Part shown: positions 1 through 8,167 of the stretch, in pieces | Position numbering within the stretch: the stretch's first letter is position 1 | Layout of the letters: each line of letters starts with the position of its first letter | Assembly: GCF_010500245.1 (NCBI RefSeq) | Contig: NZ_JAAGOX010000055.1 | Coordinates: forward strand, 164,321 to 228,320 | Source of the DNA: Ruegeria sp. PrR005 | GTDB lineage: Bacteria; Pseudomonadota; Alphaproteobacteria; Rhodobacterales; Rhodobacteraceae | Length of the DNA stretch: 64,000 nucleotides | Direction of reading: 5' to 3' | Program-made: the position numbers and the translations under genes | Notes under the pieces: model-generated | Told to the model about the DNA's origin: nothing | What the model saw: only the letters and a program-made list of their open reading frames with translations | Database searches by the model: none

Positions 1-90
1 TGAGCGCGCCAGTTGCTCCAGGGTCGCGACCGGTAATCGGCCCACTTCCCCTTTCCAGTCCTTCTTCGACAAGTATCTTTCCGTGGTCAT
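1..90 (-). CDS. 5' end of an unrecognised gene (partial)
   Basis: An ATG at position 90 reads leftwards off the window edge. It gives 30 codons beginning MTTERYLSKKDWKGEVGRLP with no stop. A purine-rich stretch (AGGCAGGCGAAG) precedes the ATG at a suitable distance for a ribosome binding site. The visible peptide is hydrophilic, with no signal peptide or membrane segment. It is too short for me to name a family. It diverges from the genes to its right and shares an intergenic region that holds an inverted repeat. Confidence 0.5.
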   Translation of the reverse strand, partial: MTTERYLSKKDWKGEVGRLPVATLEQLARS

Positions 91-134
91 TGGTCTTCGC
101 CTGCCTTTCAGCAAACGCGCAACCCCCAAGCCGC

Positions 135-167
135 GTTTCCAATTCACGTTTTCCTGAATTTGGAAAC
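135..167. promoter_or_regulatory. Inverted repeat, possible operator in a divergent intergenic region
   Basis: GTTTCCAATTCA (135-146) and TGAATTTGGAAAC (155-167) form an inverted repeat around an 8-base centre, with one extra T in the right arm. It lies between the leftward partial gene and the rightward genes, where a shared operator would be expected. TTTCC/GGAAA half-sites are known from IclR-type operators, but naming a regulator family here is only an inference. Confidence 0.4.
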
Positions 168-201
168 TACCGTCGAAAAAAGCCGTGAATAGGAGGAAAT
201 T

Positions 202-312
202 ATGGAAACAATCGGCACAATACGCCTTTTTCAGGCCCAGCTTCCCACTTCACCTTGGCGTGAATTCTGGCCGGGACCGGTTGCGGTCGGAAGGCTCACT
301 GGCGATTTGTAG
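202..312 (+). CDS. Possible small protein, 36 aa, behind a near-ideal Shine-Dalgarno
   Basis: ATG at 202 follows AGGAGGAAATT, one of the best Shine-Dalgarno sequences in the window. The frame runs 36 codons to TAG at 310-312 and begins METIGTIRLFQAQLPTSPWR. There is no signal peptide or membrane segment. It ends 32 bases before the alpha/beta hydrolase-OsmC gene, so it could be a small protein, a leader peptide for that gene, or chance. The main support is the strength and spacing of the ribosome binding site. Confidence 0.4.
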   Translation: METIGTIRLFQAQLPTSPWREFWPGPVAVGRLTGDL

Positions 313-344
313 GGCTGCCCTTTCTCTGAACCCAAGGTGATGCA

Positions 345-1565
345 ATGCCAACCGAACGGATAAGCTTCAAAGGCCACGACGGCAGCCAGCTGGCGGCTCG
401 GCTGGATCTGCCGGACGGGCCGGTTCTGGCCACGGCGCTCTTTGCCCATTGTTTCACCTGCTCCAAGGATATCCCCGCTGCGCGCCGGATCTCGGCGCGG
501 CTGGCCGCGATGGGGATCGCGGTGTTGCGCTTCGATTTCACCGGGCTTGGGCATTCCGAGGGCGAGTTTGCCAACACGACCTTTACCTCGAACGTCGAGG
601 ATCTCGTGGCTGCCGCCACCTACCTGGCCGGGCGCGACATGGCGCCGGCGCTTCTTATCGGACATTCGCTGGGTGGGGCGGCGGTGCTGCGAGCGCGCGC
701 GCGGATCGCCTATGTCCGCGCAGTGGTGACCATCGGCGCCCCCGCCGATCCCAGTCATGTCGCGCATCATTTCGAGGCAGCCCTGCCCCGCATCCGGGCC
801 GAGGGCGCGGCAGAGGTCTGTCTGGGCGGGCGCCCGTTCCGTATCGGACGGCAGTTTGTCCAGGATATCACCGAAAGCGCGCTGCAACCGGCCATCGCCG
901 ATCTGCGCGCCGCGCTCTTGGTGTTGCACGCGCCGCGCGACGAGACGGTGAGCATCGACAATGCCGCTCAGATATTTGTGGCCGCGAAACACCCCAAGAG
1001 TTTTGTCACACTGGACGATGCCGATCACCTGATCAGCCGCCCGCGCGACGCCGAGTATGCCGCCGAGGTGATCGCCGCTTGGGCCGGGCGGTATGTGGAC
1101 CTGACCCCGCCTGCCCCGCCCCCCGGCGCGCCCGAGGGGATCGTAAGGGTGACCGAGGCCGATGCGGAGGGGTTCCTGCAAGATGTGCAGGCCGGCCCCG
1201 ACCATCACGCGCTGGCGGACGAGCCGCTGTCCTATGGCGGCACCGACCGGGGCATGTCGCCCTATGGGTTCGTGTCGGCTGGTCTGGGGGCCTGCACCTC
1301 AATGACGATCCGCATGTATGCCCGCCGAAAAGGCTGGCCGCTGGAGGGGGTCAGCGTCGATGTCTGCCATGACAAAGTCCACGCCCAGGATGCCGATACT
1401 GGCGCCAGCGGCAAGATCGACTCCTTTACCCGCGTGATCAAGTTGAGCGGGCCACTGGATACCGAGCAACGTCAAAGACTGCTTGAAATCGCCGATAAAT
1501 GCCCAGTCCACCGCACGCTCGAAGCAAACGCCCGGATCGTCACGCGCCTGTCCTCAGACGTCTGA
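345..1565 (+). CDS. Bifunctional alpha/beta hydrolase / OsmC family protein
   Basis: This 406-residue protein fuses two domains. Residues ~1-255 form a serine alpha/beta hydrolase, with nucleophile elbow GHSLGGAA and late acid and base positions DETVS and DADHL. Residues ~265-406 form an OsmC/Ohr-type domain with CTSMT in its central helix and CPVHRTLE near the end; these are the two redox cysteines of OsmC peroxidases. OsmC proteins reduce organic hydroperoxides with thiols, and the hydrolase half could release or process the substrate. The same fusion is annotated in many proteobacteria. AAGGTG precedes the ATG. It converges on the lipoprotein gene that follows. The substrate is unknown. 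Confidence 0.88.
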   Translation: MPTERISFKGHDGSQLAARLDLPDGPVLATALFAHCFTCSKDIPAARRISARLAAMGIAVLRFDFTGLGHSEGEFANTTFTSNVEDLVAAATYLAGRDMAPALLIGHSLGGAAVLRARARIAYVRAVVTIGAPADPSHVAHHFEAALPRIRAEGAAEVCLGGRPFRIGRQFVQDITESALQPAIADLRAALLVLHAPRDETVSIDNAAQIFVAAKHPKSFVTLDDADHLISRPRDAEYAAEVIAAWAGRYVDLTPPAPPPGAPEGIVRVTEADAEGFLQDVQAGPDHHALADEPLSYGGTDRGMSPYGFVSAGLGACTSMTIRMYARRKGWPLEGVSVDVCHDKVHAQDADTGASGKIDSFTRVIKLSGPLDTEQRQRLLEIADKCPVHRTLEANARIVTRLSSDV

Positions 1566-1571
1566 GGCGCC

Positions 1572-1862
1572 TCAACGCAGGCGGGCGGGCATCGGGCGGG
1601 CGACCGGCGGGCGGTGAATCGGCGGGCGCGCCACGGGCGGCCTCGCGATTGGTGGCACCGGTTTCACCGGGGGCCGCTCGATCGGGTGTTCTGGACGCGG
1701 ACGGTCCGGCCGGGGCGGACGGGGATAGCCATAGTAATAGTCGTTCCACAACATCGAGTCATAATAGACCGAGCCGCTTCCGGTCGCGTTCGGATCACAG
1801 CCCGCAAGGCCAAACACGGCAGCGAAAAGACCGGCGGAAAGAGTGAGTCTTGCAACACGCAT
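1572..1862 (-). CDS. Small proline-rich lipoprotein
   Basis: 96 residues. The N-terminus (MRVARLTLSAGLFAAVFGLAGC) is a lipoprotein signal with lipobox LAGC, so cleavage and lipidation are predicted at Cys22. A Tyr-rich patch (WNDYYYGY) follows. The last ~50 residues are an Arg/Pro repeat of the type RPPV.RPP, with many proline pairs, likely extended and flexible and perhaps cell-wall-spanning or adhesive. It lies 12 bases downstream of the exported-protein gene at 1875-2432 on the same strand and may share its transcript. I do not recognise a family. Confidence 0.65.
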   Translation of the reverse strand: MRVARLTLSAGLFAAVFGLAGCDPNATGSGSVYYDSMLWNDYYYGYPRPPRPDRPRPEHPIERPPVKPVPPIARPPVARPPIHRPPVARPMPARLR

Positions 1863-1874
1863 GGCGCCGTCCTT

Positions 1875-2432
1875 CTAGTTTGCCGCCCGGAACGAGGCGT
1901 AGATTGCGTTGATATCCTCGACCAGTTCAGGCCGGGCGCCCGCCTCGACCACAGCCAACGAAATTGCCACCCGTTTGCCGGGAAGATCGACCAGAACAGC
2001 GGTGAACGCGACCGCACGACCATTTCGTCGCCCGGTTCCTGCATAGCGCGCCGCCGGCAACCCGCCGACACGGATCCGGCTCTGTTCCCGCAACTCGGGG
2101 TCGCTGACCACCGATTTGCCGATGTTGCGCAGGTATTCTTCGGCCTGAGCGAAGGTCGACACCCCGTTGGGCGACATGAAGCCGACCCAGACGCCGGGCT
2201 CTGCCTCGGGTTCAAAGCCGATTACCCGGTTGATCAGCCGCGCCTCCTCTGATCCCGGCGGTTTCAGCGCCCGCAGGCCACCGCTGCGAACCTGCCAGAA
2301 ATCCGGTGCGCTGAGGTGAAACAGCGCCTTGCCGTCAGAGACATAGGTGAGCGGCATGTCGGCAAATACGGGCAAGGGCACCAGACCTGCGACCAGCGCC
2401 AACACGCGCAAGGGGGCGAAACACTTTGGCAT
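1875..2432 (-). CDS. Exported protein of unknown function
   Basis: I place the start at the ATG at 2432, giving 185 residues. It has GAAAG upstream and directly opens a signal peptide (MPKCFAPLRVLALVAGL, cleavage near VFA-DMPL). ATG at 2441 is an alternative. Upstream in-frame codons would bury the signal. The mature part reads as a globular periplasmic domain with alternating strands (AEPGVWVGFMSPNGVST, AARYAGTGRRNGRAVAFTAV) and no cysteines or catalytic signature that I recognise. It probably forms a short transcription unit with the lipoprotein gene 12 bases downstream. Confidence 0.65.
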   Translation of the reverse strand: MPKCFAPLRVLALVAGLVPLPVFADMPLTYVSDGKALFHLSAPDFWQVRSGGLRALKPPGSEEARLINRVIGFEPEAEPGVWVGFMSPNGVSTFAQAEEYLRNIGKSVVSDPELREQSRIRVGGLPAARYAGTGRRNGRAVAFTAVLVDLPGKRVAISLAVVEAGARPELVEDINAIYASFRAAN

Positions 2433-2497
2433 GGCAAACATCTTTCGTGATCTCAACAGTTGCCAGTGTTCCCGCCACATCCCGGAAAAGCAACGAA

Positions 2498-2526
2498 AAA
2501 GGCCCGGACGGGATGTCCGGGCCTTT
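2498..2526 (-). terminator. Rho-independent terminator of bioY
   Basis: Perfect 12-base stem AAAGGCCCGGAC / GTCCGGGCCTTT around a 5-base loop. Read on the minus strand it comes 20 bases after the bioY stop and ends in a T-run (TTTTTC), so it terminates bioY. It separates bioY from the exported-protein gene. Confidence 0.85.
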
Positions 2527-2546
2527 GCTCAGGTCAAGGGGCGGGA

Positions 2547-3134
2547 TCAGCCGCGGGCGTTGCCCACCAGCTTCCACAGGCCCGGGATCAGCACGGCGGC
2601 CAGCACCAGTTTCAGTGCATCGCCCACCAGGAACGGGGTCAGGCCCCACTGAAGGATCGGCTTGTCCCAGCCATAAAGCTGGCCCAGCCACAACAGGCCC
2701 GGAACGTAGATCAGCACGTTCGCCAGAACCAGCGCCAGCGCCATCTTGCCAAAGGAACGGTCCCAGCCGCGAGCTGCCAGCGCGCCCAGCAGCACGGTGG
2801 CCATCAGGTAGCCCACCAGATATCCGCCAGTGCCGCCCATCATGTAGGTCAGACCGAATTTCTCGGCCGAAGACGTCGCGAAGACATCAAAGCCCAGCGC
2901 GCCCACCAGCAGATAGCCCAGCATGGTCACCAGACCCAGACGCGCGCCATAGGCGGTGCCCAGGGTCAGCACGGCAAAGGTGCCCATGGTGATCGGCACG
3001 GGCCACATTGGCACCTTGATCTTGGCAGCAATGGCAAGGGCCGCGATGCCGAGAACCACCAGGACAGCTTGTTTCGCCAGACGCGCCGATCCCTGGCGCG
3101 GGCCGATTGCGTCGGCCAGAACAGTCATGCTCAT
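2547..3134 (-). CDS. bioY: BioY biotin transporter, substrate-binding membrane subunit
   Basis: 195-residue membrane protein of the BioY family, the S-component of ECF-type biotin transporters. Family marks are the early KIKVPMWPVPITMGTFAV segment, the GARLG motif after it, and GGTGGYLVGYL in the middle. About six hydrophobic helices are visible. ATG at 3134 is chosen because GGGAG lies nine bases upstream; an in-frame TTG further upstream overlaps that ribosome binding site. No ATPase or T-component gene adjoins it. Many rhodobacterial BioY proteins work alone or with a shared energising module. A strong terminator follows. Confidence 0.93.
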   Translation of the reverse strand: MSMTVLADAIGPRQGSARLAKQAVLVVLGIAALAIAAKIKVPMWPVPITMGTFAVLTLGTAYGARLGLVTMLGYLLVGALGFDVFATSSAEKFGLTYMMGGTGGYLVGYLMATVLLGALAARGWDRSFGKMALALVLANVLIYVPGLLWLGQLYGWDKPILQWGLTPFLVGDALKLVLAAVLIPGLWKLVGNARG

Positions 3135-3210
3135 TCGGTTGTCTCCCAATTCAGACAGGTGTCGGCGCTCAGCAATGCATTTTCACGCCGCGTACTGCAA
3201 CACGTTTACG

Positions 3211-3633
3211 CTATCGCCGCGAGAAATCTGTCCTCATTTCATAGGACTTGCGCGGACCCGATACGCTCCACCGCACCGACCAGCGAGGCCAATTGGCAAA
3301 GTCGTAGGCCGTGTCATAGCTATCAGGCGCGCAGTCGTGATGATCTTCCGGCGTCGGTTGACCTAACGTTAAGTTATGGAAAAACCTGCCATCTTCGAAA
3401 TAGATCGCGATCCGGCCCGGTGCCGAGCGCCATAGATACCGGCGCGTGCCACGCATGGGCGCCTGCCCGGGAACATGCAGCCTCACCTCCTCGTCATAGA
3501 CAAATCCGGCTTCGCTGCGACGCAGCGTCGCGACCCCCTCGGCATGCAGCACCTGCCCCGCCAGCCGGTCGTTGATGACGCGGGTCAAAATCCACTCGCC
3601 CTCAAAGTCCTCGATCCGACGGGGTCCGCTCAT
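3211..3633 (-). CDS. DUF6314 family protein
   Basis: 140 residues, soluble. It begins MSGPRRIEDFEGEWILTR and has a Trp/Arg-rich beta pattern (GTRRYLWRSAPGRIAIYFEDGRFF, then W.VRW.V.GP.K.Y) like the small DUF6314 family found mainly in Rhodobacterales. Alternating strands suggest a lipocalin-like or FABP-like barrel. No catalytic residues are known. It stands alone between bioY and purB, facing away from purB. The family call rests on overall pattern, and the function is unknown. Confidence 0.7.
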   Translation of the reverse strand: MSGPRRIEDFEGEWILTRVINDRLAGQVLHAEGVATLRRSEAGFVYDEEVRLHVPGQAPMRGTRRYLWRSAPGRIAIYFEDGRFFHNLTLGQPTPEDHHDCAPDSYDTAYDFANWPRWSVRWSVSGPRKSYEMRTDFSRR

Positions 3634-3774
3634 GTGTTCCCCTCAGAGCCGTAAGGGACCGTCTTTGATCGGGCAAACCGTCTCATATCGCACCTCCTGC
3701 CTTGTCCCACGATGCGGCTGGGTCTATGACCCGCCACATCTGGTCCTGCCAATCACAAAAAGGTGTCGCTGCCA

Positions 3775-5079
3775 ATGATCCCCCGCTATTCCCGCCCCGA
3801 GATGGTTGCAATCTGGTCGCCCGAGACCAAGTTCAAGATCTGGTACGAGATCGAGGCCCATGCCTGTGACGCCATGGCCGATCTGGGCGTGATCCCGCGC
3901 GAAAACGCCGAGGCCGTGTGGAAAGCCAAGGATGTGGAATTCGACGTCGCCCGCATCGACGAGATTGAGGCGGTCACCAAACATGACGTCATCGCCTTTC
4001 TGACCCATCTGGCCGAACATGTCGGCAGCGAAGAGGCACGGTTCGTACATCAGGGCATGACCAGTTCGGACGTTCTGGATACCTGCCTGAACGTGCAGCT
4101 GGTCCGCGCCGCTGACCTGTTGCTTGTGGGTGTGGACAAGGTGCTCGCCGCGCTGAAAAAACGCGCATATGAACACAAGGATACCGTCCGTGTGGGCCGC
4201 AGCCATGGCATCCATGCCGAACCCACCACCATGGGGCTGACATTCGCCCGTTTCTATGCCGAAATGGACCGCAACAAGAACCGGCTGGAAAAGGCCCGTT
4301 GGGAAGTCGCCACCGGCGCCATCTCGGGCGCGGTAGGTACATTCGCCAATATTGACCCGGCGGTCGAAGAGCATGTCTGCGAGAAACTGGGCCTGCGACC
4401 CGAGCCGATCAGCACCCAGGTGATCCCGCGCGACCGCCACGCGATGTTCTTTGCCACGCTGGGCGTGATCGCAAGCTCGATCGAGAATATCGCCATCGAG
4501 ATCCGCCACATGCAGCGCACCGAAGTGCTGGAGGGCGCCGAGTTCTTCTCGATGGGGCAGAAAGGCTCTTCGGCCATGCCGCACAAGAAGAACCCGGTGC
4601 TGACCGAGAACCTGACCGGGCTGGCGCGTCTGGTGCGCATGGCAGTGATCCCCGCGATGGAAAACGTGGCGCTCTGGCATGAACGCGACATTTCGCATTC
4701 CTCGGTCGAGCGCGGCATTGGCCCCGACGCCACCGTGACGCTGGATTTCGCCCTGCATCGTCTCGCCGGCGTGGTCGACAAGATGTTGATCTTCCCCGAG
4801 AACATGCTCGACAACATGAACAAGTTCCCCGGGTTGGTGATGAGCCAGCGCGTGCTGCTCGCCCTCACCCAGGCCGGGGTCAGCCGCGAGGACGCCTATG
4901 TCATGGTCCAGCGCAACGCGCTGAAGGTCTGGGAAGAGCGGGTCGATTTCCGTGAACAGCTCTTGGCCGATGCCGATGTGGTCGCTGCACTGGGCGAGGA
5001 CGGCATCAACGAAAAATTCGACATGGGCTACCACACCAAACATGTCGACACGATCTTTGCCCGCGTTTTCGGTAAATGA
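3775..5079 (+). CDS. purB: Adenylosuccinate lyase
   Basis: PurB cleaves SAICAR to AICAR and adenylosuccinate to AMP in de novo purine synthesis, releasing fumarate each time. The 434-residue protein carries the fumarase/aspartase signature GSSAMPHKKNP on the mobile catalytic loop, the upstream TSSDVLDT substrate-binding motif and GRSHGIHAEPTT with its catalytic His. ATG at 3775 is preferred over the in-frame GTG at 3763, because AAAGGTG then serves as ribosome binding site and MIPRYSRPEM is the usual PurB N-terminus. It is transcribed alone. A perfect hairpin follows the stop. Confidence 0.97.
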   Translation: MIPRYSRPEMVAIWSPETKFKIWYEIEAHACDAMADLGVIPRENAEAVWKAKDVEFDVARIDEIEAVTKHDVIAFLTHLAEHVGSEEARFVHQGMTSSDVLDTCLNVQLVRAADLLLVGVDKVLAALKKRAYEHKDTVRVGRSHGIHAEPTTMGLTFARFYAEMDRNKNRLEKARWEVATGAISGAVGTFANIDPAVEEHVCEKLGLRPEPISTQVIPRDRHAMFFATLGVIASSIENIAIEIRHMQRTEVLEGAEFFSMGQKGSSAMPHKKNPVLTENLTGLARLVRMAVIPAMENVALWHERDISHSSVERGIGPDATVTLDFALHRLAGVVDKMLIFPENMLDNMNKFPGLVMSQRVLLALTQAGVSREDAYVMVQRNALKVWEERVDFREQLLADADVVAALGEDGINEKFDMGYHTKHVDTIFARVFGK

Positions 5080-5087
5080 TCCGGACC

Positions 5088-5111
5088 GGATCGGCCAGTG
5101 CTGGCCGATCC
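5088..5111 (+). terminator. Perfect hairpin downstream of purB
   Basis: GGATCGGCCAG and CTGGCCGATCC form an 11-base perfect inverted repeat around TG, beginning 8 bases after the purB stop. No T-run follows, so it may be a weak terminator, a Rho-assisted stop or a 3' end-stabilising hairpin. Confidence 0.45.
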
Positions 5112-5193
5112 GACACATCCGCGTGAGCCCCTCTTTGACCAAACAGGAAGCTGCGCTACACTCCTCCTCAGTAAGCTATGGGAGGAGACCCTT

Positions 5194-5358
5194 ATGACCT
5201 TCAAGACTTTGACTTGCGCGGTGGTTCTGGCGATGGCGCCCCTTTCGGCGCTGGCCATGGGCTGTTCCAGCCGTGGCCACGAGCAGACGCAATCCTGTGC
5301 CCCCGGCACCCAGTGGGATGCCGCCTCGCAAAGCTGCGTGCAGGTCGTCAACAGCTAA
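5194..5358 (+). CDS. Small secreted protein with C-x2-G...WD...C motif
   Basis: 54 residues behind GGAGGAG. The first ~20 residues are a signal peptide (MTFKTLTCAVVLAMAPLSALA). The mature peptide of ~33 residues ends CAPGTQWDAASQSCVQVVNS. Its two cysteines and the G/WD spacing recur in the N-terminal part of the TPR protein encoded next (SCKGVKVWDEKTGKCV). A disulphide-closed mini-domain in the periplasm is likely. It may be co-transcribed with the 5452 gene, whose start lies 93 bases downstream. Confidence 0.7.
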   Translation: MTFKTLTCAVVLAMAPLSALAMGCSSRGHEQTQSCAPGTQWDAASQSCVQVVNS

Positions 5359-5451
5359 GCGGTGCCATGCATCGCAATGCCAGGCGGGTGCGCGTCGCTG
5401 CACCCGACACGCAACTGGTGTGACTTTTTTTCTCGTTTCGGAGTATCCCCC

Positions 5452-6006
5452 ATGCGCCTCCTTCCCGTCATCGCCCTTGCCGCTGCCCTGCCTCTGAGCG
5501 CCTTTGCTGCCGGAAGCGACAGCGGCGGCGGTTCGACATGGACCAACCCACCCAAGGAGACGCAGACGACCAAATCCTGCAAGGGCGTGAAGGTCTGGGA
5601 TGAAAAGACCGGCAAATGCGTCGCACCGAAGAATTCGTCACTGGACACCGACACGCTCTATGGCGCGGTTCGGGAACTGGCTTATGCCGGGCGCTACACC
5701 GATGCTCAGGGCGTCCTGGCGGCGATGCCCGACCAGTCGGATGACCGCGTCCTGACCTATTGGGGCTTCACCCATCGCAAGATGGGCGACCTGGACCGCG
5801 CTGCTTTCTATTATCAGGCCGCTATCCAAGCCAATCCCGACAACATCCTCGCCCGCAGCTATATGGGCCAGGGCTTTGTCGAAGAGGGCAAAACCGACCT
5901 TGCCATCGCCCAATGGCGCGAGATCAAGGCGCGCGGAGGTGAGGGAACCTGGGCCGAGGTCTCGCTGCGCGAGGCGATCCGCACCGGCCTGACATACCGT
6001 TACTGA
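5452..6006 (+). CDS. Exported TPR-repeat protein
   Basis: 184 residues with signal peptide (MRLLPVIALAAALPLSAFA). A short Cys motif follows at residues ~43-57 (SCKGVKVWDEKTGKCV), resembling the small protein upstream. Residues ~65-165 form tetratricopeptide repeats: AGRYTDAQGVLAAM, LTYWGFTHRKMGDLDRAAFY and NILARSYMGQGFVEEGKTDL each fit the TPR pattern. Such proteins scaffold periplasmic or envelope complexes. The ATG at 5452 has CGGAG upstream and directly opens the signal peptide. The partner is unknown. Confidence 0.78.
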   Translation: MRLLPVIALAAALPLSAFAAGSDSGGGSTWTNPPKETQTTKSCKGVKVWDEKTGKCVAPKNSSLDTDTLYGAVRELAYAGRYTDAQGVLAAMPDQSDDRVLTYWGFTHRKMGDLDRAAFYYQAAIQANPDNILARSYMGQGFVEEGKTDLAIAQWREIKARGGEGTWAEVSLREAIRTGLTYRY

Positions 6007-6082
6007 TCATCACAGGTTTAGCGTTTCTTTACGCCCCCGGCGCTAACCTGACTGCGACTCTGATCATGGATGACGCAGACAG

Positions 6083-7207
6083 ATGCAGGACCGAAATGCG
6101 CTGGCGCCCCTGGACGCCGAGATGTTTGACATCGACACTCCGCCCGCGCGGTTGACGCGCGGCGGTGTTGCGCGGCCCGACGACGCCCCTCGCCGCGTTC
6201 CGCGCGCACTTTCCAATCTGGAAAAGGCGGCCGTTGTGGTACGTCTGCTGCTGAACGAAGGGGCCGACATTCCGCTGGAGGCATTGCCAGAAGACTTGCA
6301 GGCGCGCCTGATCAAGCAGATGGGCAGCATGGGCCTGGTCGATCGGGTGACGCTCGATGCGGTGGCCGAGGAATTCGCCGAGGCGCTCGAAGGGATTGGC
6401 CTCAGCTTTCCCCATGGGCTGGCAGGCGCCTTGTCTGCCATGGACGGCAAGATCAACCCGACCACCGCGGCGCGCCTGCGGCGCGAGGCAGGCGTGCGCC
6501 AGATGGGCGACCCCTGGCAACGTCTGCGCGCCCTGCCCCCAGAGGAACTCGCCGAAATCGCCGAGGCGGAAAGCACCGAGGTCGCCGCCGTTATGCTGTC
6601 CAAGCTCGATACCGCCAAGGCAGCGGCTCTGTTGGGGAAACTGCCTGGACCGGTGGCCCGGCGCATCACCTATGCCATCTCGCAGACAGGCAGGGTGACC
6701 CCCGAAGCGGTTGACAGGATCGGCTGGTCGCTGGCTGCGCAGATCGACGCACGGCCAATCCTGGCCTTTGCCGACCGGCCCGAAAAACGGGTGGGCAATA
6801 TCCTCAACCAGTCGCCACAAACCACCCGTGATCAGGTCATGAGCGCGCTGGACGAAGAGGATGCCGCCTTTGCCGTCTCGGTGCGCAAGGTGCTGTTCAC
6901 TTTTGCTGACATCCCCCGCCGCGTCGCCACGCGCGACGTGCCCGCCATCATCCGCGTCGCAGACCCTGATCAGCTGGTGATCGCCCTGGCCGCCGCGACC
7001 GAAGGTGAAGAGGCCGCCGTGGCCGAGTTCCTTCTGAGCAACATGTCGGCCCGGATGGCAGACAACCTGCGCGACGAAATCCGCGAACAGGGCAAGATCA
7101 AGCGTGTCGATGGCGAGGCCGCGATGACCGCACTGATCGCCGGGATTCGAACGCTGGAAGAGGAAGGCGCGCTGAAATTGATCGACCCCGACGAAGAAGA
7201 GAGCTGA
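6083..7207 (+). CDS. fliG: FliG-like flagellar motor switch protein
   Basis: FliG is the rotor protein that couples the stator to the switch complex. The C-terminal third fits FliG well (VLFTFADIPRRV, FLLSNMSARMADNLRDEI, then a VDGEAAM..LI..IR.LEEEG helix). The N-terminal part has the FliG_N-type SNLEKAAVVVRLLLNEGAD helix. At 374 residues it is slightly longer than usual. In the middle domain the conserved EHPQ motif that contacts FliM reads ESTE in the matching helix (AEAESTEVAAVML). No other flagellar gene is in the window, so this is an isolated copy. The ribosome binding site is weak. Confidence 0.82.
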   Translation: MQDRNALAPLDAEMFDIDTPPARLTRGGVARPDDAPRRVPRALSNLEKAAVVVRLLLNEGADIPLEALPEDLQARLIKQMGSMGLVDRVTLDAVAEEFAEALEGIGLSFPHGLAGALSAMDGKINPTTAARLRREAGVRQMGDPWQRLRALPPEELAEIAEAESTEVAAVMLSKLDTAKAAALLGKLPGPVARRITYAISQTGRVTPEAVDRIGWSLAAQIDARPILAFADRPEKRVGNILNQSPQTTRDQVMSALDEEDAAFAVSVRKVLFTFADIPRRVATRDVPAIIRVADPDQLVIALAAATEGEEAAVAEFLLSNMSARMADNLRDEIREQGKIKRVDGEAAMTALIAGIRTLEEEGALKLIDPDEEES

Positions 7208-7303
7208 GCACCCGCGCACAGCGGCCATGGACAGTGGGCGGCGCCGCCGCTATCAGCTTCACATGTTCAGCGATTTAGCTTTCCCGGCCCGGAGCGCCGC
7301 CCG

Positions 7304-8158
7304 ATGAGCCAGTCTTCCCGCCAGGCCATCGTCTATATGGTGCTCGCCATCCTTTTCTTCACGCTGATGGACGCGTCGGTCAAGGCACTGGCGCCGCGCA
7401 TCGGCGTGATACCCTCTCTCTGGGCGCGTTACACCGGCCAGATGGTGCTGGTTCTGGTGCTGGTCCTGCCGCGGCTGCGCCGCGTCGCGCGTACGAAATA
7501 CCCGCGCCTGCAACTGTTGCGGTCTCTGATGCTGATGGGCGCGACCTGGTTCTTCTTCATCGGTATCAGCCGCATCCCCCTGACCGATGCCAGCGCGCTA
7601 ATGGCGGTCAACCCGATGCTGATCACCCTCGGCGCGGCGCTGTTCCTGGGCGAGGCGCTCGGCCCGCGGCGCATCCTTGGCATCGCCATCGCGATGGTCG
7701 GGGCGCTGATCGTCCTGCGACCGGGCACGGGCCTGTTCCAACCTGCCGCCCTGTTCCCGCTGGCCGCTGCCGCCTGCTACTCGACCTATGCGCTGCTTAC
7801 CCGCCGCGTCGGCCCGGACGAGGATGTCTGGACCTCGCTGCTCTATACCGGACTGGTCGGCACCATCATCCTCAGTCTCATCGTTCCACCATATTGGCAG
7901 ACACCAGACACGGTCGGATGGGGCCTGATCGTGCTGGTCGTTGGGTTCGGCACCATGGGTCAGCTCAGCCTCATCCGCGCCTTTTCGCAGGGTGAGGCGG
8001 CCATGCTGGCCCCCTATGCCTATTGCGGCCTGGGTTTCGCCGCTGTCTGGAGCGCTGTATTTTTTGGCGAATATCCTGATATCTGGACTGTCCTGGGCGC
8101 GCTTGTGATCGCGGGGGCGGGCCTATATGTGTGGCATCGCGAAATGCACAGCCGGTAA
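7304..8158 (+). CDS. EamA/DMT superfamily transporter
   Basis: 284-residue, ten-helix membrane protein made of two EamA halves. The first half has FTLMDASVKALAPRIG and RIPLTDASALMAVNPM, followed by a loop with LGEALGPRRILGI and MVGALIVLRPG, which is typical of drug/metabolite exporters. The second half ends in ALVIAGAGLYVWHRE. These transporters usually export amino acids, nucleosides or other metabolites; the substrate cannot be read from sequence. The start has a short GAG upstream. The acyltransferase gene starts 9 bases after its stop, so the two are likely co-transcribed. Confidence 0.88.
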   Translation: MSQSSRQAIVYMVLAILFFTLMDASVKALAPRIGVIPSLWARYTGQMVLVLVLVLPRLRRVARTKYPRLQLLRSLMLMGATWFFFIGISRIPLTDASALMAVNPMLITLGAALFLGEALGPRRILGIAIAMVGALIVLRPGTGLFQPAALFPLAAAACYSTYALLTRRVGPDEDVWTSLLYTGLVGTIILSLIVPPYWQTPDTVGWGLIVLVVGFGTMGQLSLIRAFSQGEAAMLAPYAYCGLGFAAVWSAVFFGEYPDIWTVLGALVIAGAGLYVWHREMHSR

Positions 8159-8167
8159 GAGACCCCG

